From NCBI GenBank assembly GCA_039184335.1, contig JBCDBD010000027.1, forward strand, positions 1 through 47,768: a stretch of 47,768 bases of DNA. Reading direction: 5' to 3'. Below the pieces are notes generated by a model, which had not been told where the DNA came from, did not search any database, and saw only the letters and a program-made list of their open reading frames with translations. The DNA comes from JBCDBD01 sp039184335. Its GTDB lineage: Bacteria > Bacteroidota > Bacteroidia > Flavobacteriales > Flavobacteriaceae. How positions within the stretch are numbered: the first letter of the stretch is position 1; every line of letters starts with the position of its first letter. The translations under genes and the position numbers were made by a program. Below are positions 40,748 to 47,768 of the stretch, piece after piece.

Positions 40748-43700
40748 ATGACTGACATGCATTTTTCTCTAAATCTAAGACTGCTCTTTTTCTCATTTCT
40801 TGCTTTTGCGACAACGCTTTACGCACAAAAATTTGAAGCCTTGCAATATCGTACCGTAGGGCCGGCTCGAGGTGGTCGAGTCACCACAGTAACAGGTGTT
40901 ACCACGTTACCAGGCACCTTTTATCTAGGTGCTTCGGGTGGTGGCGTTTGGAAATCGGAAGATTATGGAACCACTTGGAACAATGTTTCCGATGGATTTT
41001 TCGATACCCCATCGATAGGGGCAATTCAGGTAGCAGAAAATGATCCCAATATTGTGTATGTCGGTACGGGTTCTGACGGATTGCGAAGTAATGTCATCAG
41101 TGGAAATGGTATTTATAAATCCATTGATGCCGGTAAAACATGGGAACATATCGGATTAAAAAATGCAGGCCAGATTGGTGCTGTCGAAATTGACCCAACG
41201 AACAGCAATGTGGTTTGGGTTGCTGCCATTGGCAATGCTTTTAAGAGCAATCCGGAACGAGGTGTATTCAAAACCATGGATGGAGGGGAAACCTGGGAAA
41301 AGGTGCTGTATGTTTCCGATAAAGTAGGCTTTTCAGACATCGAATTGTTGCCAGGGAATGCCAATGTCATTTATGCAGCGGCATGGAAGGCCGAACGGAA
41401 ACCGTGGACCATCATCTCAGGAGGAAAGGCGGAGGAGGGAGGTATCTACAAATCTGTAAATGGGGGTAAAGACTGGACAAAACTTGAAAACGGATTGCCA
41501 AAAGGTACAATCGGCAAGATAGATTTGGCCGTTTCCCCAGTAAACTCAAGCATTCTTTATGCCATTATCGAAGCACCCAAGGGGGAACAAGGGCTTTATA
41601 AATCGGTAGACCAAGGAAAATCGTTTGAACATATTTCTGATGACAAACGTCTGGTGAACCGACCCTTTTATTACACGAATGTGGAGCTGGACCCTACCAA
41701 TCCAGCTATTGTGTATTCCAATGCAAATCCGTTGATCAAATCAGAAGATGGTGGAAAAAACTGGAAAGAAGTGAGCGTTCCCCATGGAGACAACCATGAT
41801 ATTTGGTTGAACCCGAACAACCCACAACTATTGATTCAGGCCAATGATGGTGGGGCCAATGTGAGTTTCAATGGGGGCAAGACCTGGTCCACACAGTTCA
41901 ACCAGCCCACGGCCGAACTCTATCAGGTTGAAGTAGATGACCAATACCCGTATTGGTTATATGCTGGGCAGCAAGACAATTACACGACCATTGCAGTACC
42001 TAGTTTTCCACCCAGTGCTGTACAAAGTGCAGGTGCTGCATGGATCATCAATACGGGAGGTTGTGAAACGGGCCCGGCCGTGCCAAAACCAGGCAATCAC
42101 AATATTGTGTATGCCAATTGCAAAGGCCGTTTTGGGGTCTTCAACAAATTGACCGGGGTGGAAAAAAGCTATTATGTGGGGGCTACCAATATCTATGGGC
42201 ACAATCCGAAGGATTTGAAATATCGTTTTCAACGGGTTGCACCAGTACATGTATCACCTCACAATCCGGATGTAGTATATCACGGATCACAATTCGTGCA
42301 CAAAACGGATTCTGATGGATATTCTTGGGAAACCATTTCACCCGACCTGACCGCTTTTGAAACAGACAAGCAGGTCATTTCAGGAAGTCCGATTACACGC
42401 GATATTACAGGGGAAGAATATTACAGCACCTTATACTCTATACGAGAGTCAAGCTTACAAGAAGGCCTGATCTGGACAGGGTCCAACGATGGTGTGGTTT
42501 CAGTAACCAAAGATGGGGGAGAAACCTGGCAAAACGTGACTCCGAAGAAACTACCGGAAGGCGGCAGGGTAGAGTCCGTAGCACCATCGCAACACGATAT
42601 GGCTACCGCTTATATCGCTGTGGATAGGCATCTATTGGGAGATGCACGACCTTATTTCTACAAGACCGATGATTATGGTGCTAGTTGGACCTTATTAAGT
42701 ACGGGATCCAACGGGATTTCAAGTGACCACACTTCCCGGGTCTTGCGTGAAGACCCTGTAAAACCGGGCTTACTGTATGCCGGTACCGAATACGGTATGT
42801 ATGTTTCGTTCAATGATGGCACTACTTGGCAGTCATTTCAACAAAACCTTCCCATTACCCCAATTACAGACCTAAAAGTCTTTAGGGGTGATCTGGTATT
42901 AAGTACCATGGGGCGTGGCTTTTGGATTTTGGACAACATAACCTCCCTACGCGATGCGGCCATGCCCAACCTGGGGGGAGCTCCCCACATTTTTAAGCCA
43001 GATACGACCGTTCGTTATCGCTATCCCATGGTCCGTTCGTCCAATACCTTTCCCAAGTATCCAAGAACATCGGTGTACATCGATTATTATTTGCCCGAAG
43101 CCACGCAAGGTTTGCAACTTGAGATTTTGGATGCCAAAAAGATCCCCATTGTTACGATTCTTAGTGACAGTACGTTATTGAAATCTTCAGTGAACGAGGA
43201 GGAAGACATGAACTTGAGCACCACCTTTCGCTATGTTAACGAAAAACTGGAAGCCCAAAAAGGTTTAAATCGCTTTGCATGGGACCTGCGCGAAAAAGGG
43301 CCATGGCACAAAGAAGAAAAAAAGCGCTACAAGAATGGCCCTATGGTACCCCCTGGGGCCTACACGGCCAAACTTACCATAGGTGGTGAAAGTGTAATGC
43401 AAGATTTTGAAGTATTGCCAGATCCCCGGGTCATGGCAGAGGGCATGACCGATGATTTGTTGACAGCGCAACACGAGATGCAACGAAAAGTGACGCTACT
43501 GTTGACCGAGGCCCGTATGTTGCAACATCAATTGGAAGAAGAATCCAAAGCATTGGAAACCGATGGAGAAGAGACCAATGCTGACAGATTGGAATCTATC
43601 AAAACAGCCTTACAACAATTAAAGAACGATGAAGGGGCCTATCCACAGCAGATGCTGATAGCACAAATCTCTTATATTTATTATATGGTAAATGCTGCGG

Positions 43701-43783
43701 ATCAAGTGATAGGGAATGATGTGATGGAACGATATCAGGAATTGATGGCAGATTTTACCGCAATTAAAAACAAGGTCCTGTAA
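40748..43783 (+). CDS. Secreted BNR/Asp-box beta-propeller protein (sortilin/VPS10-like)
   Basis: A 1011-residue exported protein with a signal peptide ending near LYA-Q. At least ten Asp-box repeats of the form S-x-D-x-G-x-T-W are readable (KSEDYGTTW, KSIDAGKTW, KTMDGGETW, KSVNGGKDW, KSVDQGKSF, KSEDGGKNW, SFNGGKTW, VTKDGGETW, KTDDYGASW, SFNDGTTW), which build one or two propellers as in VPS10/sortilin and exo-enzyme proteins. The last ~240 residues form a beta region (PPGAYTAKLTIGG) and a helical tail. No sialidase catalytic set is evident. It may bind or present peptides or glycans to the hydrolases of this operon. It starts 26 bases after ggt. Confidence 0.88.
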   Translation: MTDMHFSLNLRLLFFSFLAFATTLYAQKFEALQYRTVGPARGGRVTTVTGVTTLPGTFYLGASGGGVWKSEDYGTTWNNVSDGFFDTPSIGAIQVAENDPNIVYVGTGSDGLRSNVISGNGIYKSIDAGKTWEHIGLKNAGQIGAVEIDPTNSNVVWVAAIGNAFKSNPERGVFKTMDGGETWEKVLYVSDKVGFSDIELLPGNANVIYAAAWKAERKPWTIISGGKAEEGGIYKSVNGGKDWTKLENGLPKGTIGKIDLAVSPVNSSILYAIIEAPKGEQGLYKSVDQGKSFEHISDDKRLVNRPFYYTNVELDPTNPAIVYSNANPLIKSEDGGKNWKEVSVPHGDNHDIWLNPNNPQLLIQANDGGANVSFNGGKTWSTQFNQPTAELYQVEVDDQYPYWLYAGQQDNYTTIAVPSFPPSAVQSAGAAWIINTGGCETGPAVPKPGNHNIVYANCKGRFGVFNKLTGVEKSYYVGATNIYGHNPKDLKYRFQRVAPVHVSPHNPDVVYHGSQFVHKTDSDGYSWETISPDLTAFETDKQVISGSPITRDITGEEYYSTLYSIRESSLQEGLIWTGSNDGVVSVTKDGGETWQNVTPKKLPEGGRVESVAPSQHDMATAYIAVDRHLLGDARPYFYKTDDYGASWTLLSTGSNGISSDHTSRVLREDPVKPGLLYAGTEYGMYVSFNDGTTWQSFQQNLPITPITDLKVFRGDLVLSTMGRGFWILDNITSLRDAAMPNLGGAPHIFKPDTTVRYRYPMVRSSNTFPKYPRTSVYIDYYLPEATQGLQLEILDAKKIPIVTILSDSTLLKSSVNEEEDMNLSTTFRYVNEKLEAQKGLNRFAWDLREKGPWHKEEKKRYKNGPMVPPGAYTAKLTIGGESVMQDFEVLPDPRVMAEGMTDDLLTAQHEMQRKVTLLLTEARMLQHQLEEESKALETDGEETNADRLESIKTALQQLKNDEGAYPQQMLIAQISYIYYMVNAADQVIGNDVMERYQELMADFTAIKNKVL

Positions 43784-43812
43784 AATCTGGGTTCTTCTAA
43801 TAGATACAACGA

Positions 43813-46236
43813 ATGAAATACATTAAATTTCTTATTTCCCTCGTGCTCACCATTGGAATTTTTTATGCCTTGAACACGAAATTAGGTGCTATTCCACCCT
43901 TGGGGAAGTTTTTAAATCCCAGTTCAGGTATTTGGCAAAACGAAACAGATGAATCCATCACGGGTGAAATCTTTATACCGGGATTGACGGAACAGGTCAC
44001 GGTGCACTACGATGAGCTGATGATTCCACATGTATTTGCGCAAAACGAACACGACTTGTATAAAGCCCAGGGCTATTTGACTGCCAAGCACCGCCTTTGG
44101 CAATTGGAGTTCCAGACGCATGCCGCAGCTGGACGCTTGTCTGAAATCTTTGGTGAGGGCACTTTGGAATATGACCGGACTGAACGCCGTCGGGGTATGG
44201 GCTATGGCGCGGAACAAGCCATAGTTTACATGGAACAACACGATACAGAAACCTTGAGTTTTGTACAAGATTATGCAGATGGGGTAAATGCATATATCAA
44301 TCAGCTCGACCCCGAAGATTATCCTGTGGAATACAAACTTTTGGATTATGGGCCCGAGGCCTGGTCACCTAAAAAGACAGCCTTGTTGTTAATGTATATG
44401 ACCAAGATGTTGGCAGGTTATGATGATGATCTTGAATACACCAATATCTTGCGTCTTGTCGGTCAGGAAAACTTTAATTTGCTCTTTCCTGACTTTTTTG
44501 ATAGCACAGACCCCGTAATCCCCAAGGACACCGACTGGAGCTTTATCGACGTGCCGCAAACCGAATTGCCTGTGAGTCAAATGGTGTTGGATACCATTGC
44601 GGAAACTATCGAAAAGCCACATCCTGATAATGGAAGTAATAACTGGGCGGTTTCAGGAGCAAAATCGGTTACCGGACATCCGATATTGGCAAATGATCCG
44701 CATCTAGGGCTTAAATTGCCGGCGATTTGGTTTGTTATGCAATTGAGCACCCCTGACCATAATGTATTTGGTGCTACGATTCCAGGGGCGTTGAGCGTTA
44801 TTTCCGGCTTTAACCAATACATTGCCTGGGGTGAGACCAATGCCACTAGAGATGTTATCGATTGGTATAAGGTAGCATTCAACGATGACCGTACCCAATA
44901 CCGATACAATGGCCAATGGAAAGATGTTAGGATCAGGGTTGAAGACATCAAGATAAGGGGCAAGGAAAGCTTTAAGGATTCTGTACTATATACCCATCAC
45001 GGTCCCGTGGTCTATGATAAGAACTTCAAATCTGAAAATGGGCGTTCAGGTTATGCGATGCGATGGGTCGGTCATGATGGGGGTAACAACCAGAAAACAT
45101 TCATTGAACTCAATACTGCAAAAAACTATGAGGATTATGTAAATGCCTTACAGTATTGGAATGCACCAGCACAAAATTTTGTATTTGCATCAACAGAAGG
45201 GGATATTGCATTATGGATACAGGGGAAATTTCCGAATAAATGGGAAGGCCAGGGGAAATTTCTGATGGATGGTAGCAATCCTGAAAACGACTGGCAGTCT
45301 TATATTCCACAGAAATTCAATGCACATACCAAAAATCCGGAACGAGGTTTTGTAAGCTCTGCCAATCAGCACCCCGTGGATGAAAACTATCCCTTTTATG
45401 TCTTTAATGATGGTTATGAAACGTACAGAAACCGTGTGATCAATACCTTTTTTAGGTCGAAGGAAAAATTCAGTGTTCAAGATTTTAAAGAGCTACATAA
45501 TAACAACTACAATCTTAAAGCTGCAGAACTTGTACCCTATATGTTGGAACATATGGACACGTCATCCCTATCTGAAGATGAGAAAACGATTTATGGGGAA
45601 ATCAGTTCCTGGAAATTCAATAACAATATTGACGAGGTTGGACCAAGTATATGGCGGCAATGGTATGGCAAATTGTACCATATGCTTTGGGATGAATTTG
45701 ATGATGAGGACACGGCATTGACTTCACCGTATACCTACCAGACCATTTATCTGTTGAAGAACTATGGTGACCACAAGTTTATGGATATTGTGGAGACAAC
45801 AGATACAATCGAAACGGCCAAAGACCTATTTTTACTAGCTTTTAAAGAAGCCGTAGTGCGCTTAAAGGAGATAGCGAAAGAAGATGGCGATTATGCCTGG
45901 GGCAATTACAAAGGCACCTATGTTGGCCATCTGCTACAAGCCCTGCCCGCTTTTTCAAGATTCGATATTCCCATTGGGGGTGACCGAAATATTGTCAATG
46001 CCACTTCAAAAAATCATGGCCCTTCGTGGCGGATGATTGTAGAAATGACCACACCGCCAACCGCTCTAGGCATCTATCCAGGGGGGCAATCGGGTAATCC
46101 GGGGAGTCGATACTACGACAATTTCATTGACGATTGGGCTGCTGGAACATACTACAACCTCCACTTTTTACAATCCAATGAAGCCGACAGTGCCGTCATT
46201 GGTACACAAACCTTAATACCGACAAGCCATGACTAA
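43813..46236 (+). CDS. Penicillin-acylase family amidohydrolase (Ntn-hydrolase)
   Basis: An 807-residue enzyme of the penicillin G acylase/AHL acylase family, which cleaves itself and uses the new N-terminal Ser to hydrolyse amide-linked acyl groups. The N-terminus is a membrane anchor or signal (about 5-21). The alpha chain has VTVHYDELMIPHVFAQNEHDLYKAQGY and RLWQLEFQTHAAAGRLSEIFG. The nucleophile is S275 in GSNNWAVSGAKSVTG; the beta chain continues with ILANDPHLGLKLPAIWF and NATRDVIDWY. Substrate class (beta-lactam, acyl-homoserine lactone or peptide-like amide) is not decided by motifs. It lies 29 bases after the BNR gene and overlaps the next by 8. Confidence 0.92.
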   Translation: MKYIKFLISLVLTIGIFYALNTKLGAIPPLGKFLNPSSGIWQNETDESITGEIFIPGLTEQVTVHYDELMIPHVFAQNEHDLYKAQGYLTAKHRLWQLEFQTHAAAGRLSEIFGEGTLEYDRTERRRGMGYGAEQAIVYMEQHDTETLSFVQDYADGVNAYINQLDPEDYPVEYKLLDYGPEAWSPKKTALLLMYMTKMLAGYDDDLEYTNILRLVGQENFNLLFPDFFDSTDPVIPKDTDWSFIDVPQTELPVSQMVLDTIAETIEKPHPDNGSNNWAVSGAKSVTGHPILANDPHLGLKLPAIWFVMQLSTPDHNVFGATIPGALSVISGFNQYIAWGETNATRDVIDWYKVAFNDDRTQYRYNGQWKDVRIRVEDIKIRGKESFKDSVLYTHHGPVVYDKNFKSENGRSGYAMRWVGHDGGNNQKTFIELNTAKNYEDYVNALQYWNAPAQNFVFASTEGDIALWIQGKFPNKWEGQGKFLMDGSNPENDWQSYIPQKFNAHTKNPERGFVSSANQHPVDENYPFYVFNDGYETYRNRVINTFFRSKEKFSVQDFKELHNNNYNLKAAELVPYMLEHMDTSSLSEDEKTIYGEISSWKFNNNIDEVGPSIWRQWYGKLYHMLWDEFDDEDTALTSPYTYQTIYLLKNYGDHKFMDIVETTDTIETAKDLFLLAFKEAVVRLKEIAKEDGDYAWGNYKGTYVGHLLQALPAFSRFDIPIGGDRNIVNATSKNHGPSWRMIVEMTTPPTALGIYPGGQSGNPGSRYYDNFIDDWAAGTYYNLHFLQSNEADSAVIGTQTLIPTSHD

Positions 46237-46585
46237 GCACCTTACAAACTTTTTGGCAACCCTCATATTGGCTGCCCTATTATCACTTTTTCTACCCTGG
46301 TGGTCGGTAATGGTGGCCGCTTTGGTAACGTCTTTAACTCTACCATTAAAAAAAGCGGCCGTGTTTTTTGTTCCCTTTTTGGGCATACTGTTGTTTTGGT
46401 CGGTTTACAGTTTTGTGCTGAGCAGTACCAATGATTTTATCCTAGCGAAGAAAATAGCCCAGTTGTTACAGCTTGGGGATAATCCTTATATACTTATTCT
46501 GGTTACCGGAGTAGTAGGAGGGTTGGCAGCAGGCATCGCGGCGGTTTTTGGAAAACAGCTAATCGTATTGGGCGCAAAAAAATAA
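46229..46585 (+). CDS. Small multipass membrane protein
   Basis: A 118-residue protein with about four hydrophobic segments (LATLILAALLSLFLPWWSVMVAA, VFFVPFLGILLFWSVYSFVL, PYILILVTGVVGGLAAGIAAVFG) and a Lys-rich C-terminus. It overlaps the acylase stop by 8 bases, so it is translated from the same mRNA. I recognise no family. It could anchor, insert or protect the envelope enzymes of the operon. Confidence 0.65.
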   Translation: MTKHLTNFLATLILAALLSLFLPWWSVMVAALVTSLTLPLKKAAVFFVPFLGILLFWSVYSFVLSSTNDFILAKKIAQLLQLGDNPYILILVTGVVGGLAAGIAAVFGKQLIVLGAKK

Positions 46586-47004
46586 GGTGTTTTGAACGAA
46601 CCGATGCGTTATTTTCAATTTTCAATACCAACGTATGTTTTAATTGACTTTGTTTAGATCAAGTTTAAATAAATGGTATTTGTATTGATAGTCAATAATC
46701 TGTATCACACGAAAAAAATAGGGTAATGACGACTAATGAAAATACAAACGATTTGAGATGGTGCATGCTATTGGTTTGGCAAAAAGGAATTTGATGACAC
46801 CATTAAAAATAAACGAATGGGGAATCAAAAAAAAATAAATTTGACCAACGTACATTTCTAGATGACCAACCCTACTATTGGGGATAGCTATGTGTATGAA
46901 AAGTTCATTTATTGTTAGTTAAAGCTTTTTTACCGTCAGATTTTGATGGCCCAACACGTTGTGAGTGGGTAATTTGGTTCAGGATCGTGTTGTAGAGGCA
47001 TGCT
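46586..47004. other. Intergenic stretch, 419 bases
   Basis: AT-rich DNA after the acylase operon and before the minus-strand stop at 47005. Contains the Fur-like half-site at 46653-46669 and a TAAATTTG box (46836-46843) with no partner upstream. Short frames (22-26 codons) are not convincing. No terminator stem was found after the operon. Confidence 0.45.
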
Positions 47005-47571
47005 TTATTTTAATGCTCTCCACTGTTTTTTATGTTCATCAATCTGTCTCCAGATAGTTGCCTTGTCAAATCTTAAATCAGAAAAATTCAGTTGTACATA
47101 GTAGTATTTTCCAAAACTTTGTGCTTTACCCACATTAAATTGAATCGTAAAATATTTAGAATCGAAAGCTTTTTTGAAATGTTCATCCCAGATCAAGGAA
47201 ATTGAATGGAAATGAATATTTGGTAATTTGTCAATTGTTTCTTCGGGCACATGTAATGATCTATTGCGGTCTAAAATTCGTATCTCATCAAGTTTTGAAT
47301 CATTGTATTTAAATACTAATTGCTCACCTGTATCAAAATAAAAGACAGCAATAGCTAGCTCTTTATTCCTTTTTAAAATCTCAGTATTTATGAAATCAAG
47401 GGAATGTATATCCCTGCTGTTCAGTATCAAGGTGTCTTGATTTTCGAAAACAAATTTATATTCTATTGGTTTTTCAATCTGGTATCCGTGGGCAGATAAA
47501 GTAGCCACAAATAACATCATCATAGAAATTGTCATTACAGCTTTTTTTCTCGTATTAGATTGTTTTTTCAA
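47005..47571 (-). CDS. Secreted protein of unknown function
   Basis: A 188-residue exported protein when started at the TTG at 47571: MKKQSNTRKKAVMTISMMML gives a proper signal peptide with a basic head, with cleavage near SAH-G. The next ATG (47535) would remove all basic residues, and the GTG at 47601 adds more; so the start is uncertain. The mature part has alternating strands and helices (YKFVFENQDTLILNS, TIQFNVGKAQSFGKYYYVQLNFSDLRF) with no cysteine pair. I do not recognise a family. It lies next to an insertion-sequence end. Confidence 0.55.
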   Translation of the reverse strand: MKKQSNTRKKAVMTISMMMLFVATLSAHGYQIEKPIEYKFVFENQDTLILNSRDIHSLDFINTEILKRNKELAIAVFYFDTGEQLVFKYNDSKLDEIRILDRNRSLHVPEETIDKLPNIHFHSISLIWDEHFKKAFDSKYFTIQFNVGKAQSFGKYYYVQLNFSDLRFDKATIWRQIDEHKKQWRALK

Positions 47572-47638
47572 TTTGGCACATGGTTTTCCAACATTGTACA
47601 CAATAAGTGTATACGTTGTTTTTAATTAATGAAATGAT

Positions 47639-47768
47639 TTAAACTTTTTCATTTTTCTTTTTCATAAACTTTTTTAGGGCAATGACCATGAATGCCAAGT
47701 AGTTGAATCCTTTCCAGCTTTCGGTGGTGGTATCGAACCTGTTGAGCAGGGAACGGAAGCTGTCCATC
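47639..47768 (-). mobile_element. 3' end of a DDE-type insertion-sequence transposase (partial)
   Basis: The minus-strand frame is open from the window edge to a TAA at 47639-47641, giving the last 42 residues: SFRSLLNRFDTTTESWKGFN, then YLAFMVIALKKFMKKKNEKV. An R-F-D-T-T-x-x-S-W-K-G-F-N-Y-L-A-F-M-V-I-A pattern with a lysine-rich end is typical of the C-terminal helix region of IS4/IS5-like transposases; the exact family is not certain. The element extends beyond the window, and the terminal repeat should lie between 47602 and 47639. Confidence 0.5.

Noticed and set aside
1..47768. tRNA, rRNA or CRISPR features
   Set aside because: No conserved tRNA arms, ribosomal segments or regularly spaced repeats were seen by eye; a tRNA and CRISPR search was not run.

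Overview
The window looks like a chromosomal segment of a marine-type member of the Flavobacteriaceae (Bacteroidota). Evidence from the sequence: several -7 boxes fit the Bacteroidota consensus TAnnTTTG instead of a sigma-70 -10; almost no gene has a strong Shine-Dalgarno; and the gene content is typical of the family (a split-frame PheT of flavobacterial type, short Fur and Crp/Fnr proteins, DUF4369/TlpA lipoproteins, a PD40 envelope protein, single-chain L-serine dehydratase, a BNR beta-propeller). The genus cannot be fixed from the sequence alone. No rRNA, tRNA or CRISPR array was seen.

Region 1 (1-23.5 kb) is a housekeeping backbone of short, often convergent transcription units: a small transaldolase/fructose-6-phosphate aldolase, a cysteine-less thioredoxin-fold lipoprotein, an ABC-F ATPase, a fasciclin protein, pheT, a TlpA-like lipoprotein, the leucine operon leuA-leuC-leuD-leuB, a helical repeat protein, panB with an RluA-type pseudouridine synthase, a membrane LytTR regulator next to a DUF2306-like membrane protein, sdaA, and dnaK with a strong terminator. 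The most striking point is pheT: its anticodon-binding C-terminus is out of frame after a run of nine A.

Region 2 (23.5-29.5 kb) holds a LuxR-type response regulator whose phospho-acceptor aspartate is a glutamate, a 750-base gene-poor stretch with a candidate 37-residue membrane peptide and a 12-bp hairpin, a PD40 envelope protein, an orphan GH65 disaccharide phosphorylase and a Crp/Fnr-type regulator.

Region 3 (29.7-38.8 kb) is regulator-rich and looks accessory: a HXXEE membrane protein, a membrane class III nucleotide cyclase, an operon of a secreted aspartate-nucleophile alpha/beta hydrolase, an outer-membrane barrel and a DoxX protein, a tandem AraC and Crp/Fnr pair, a Fur-family repressor, a decayed membrane-protein gene, and a LOV-like PAS protein lacking the photoactive cysteine. 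A shared AT-rich half-palindrome (ATTAGTTTAA) occurs upstream of the hydrolase operon and in the Fur upstream region.

Region 4 (39.0-46.6 kb) is a plus-strand operon with two envelope Ntn-hydrolases (gamma-glutamyltransferase and a penicillin-acylase family amidase) around a 1011-residue BNR propeller, ending in a small membrane protein. The likely theme is extracytoplasmic breakdown of gamma-glutamyl or acyl-amide compounds. The window closes with a secreted protein of unknown function and the 3' end of a DDE-type transposase, which marks an insertion-sequence boundary.
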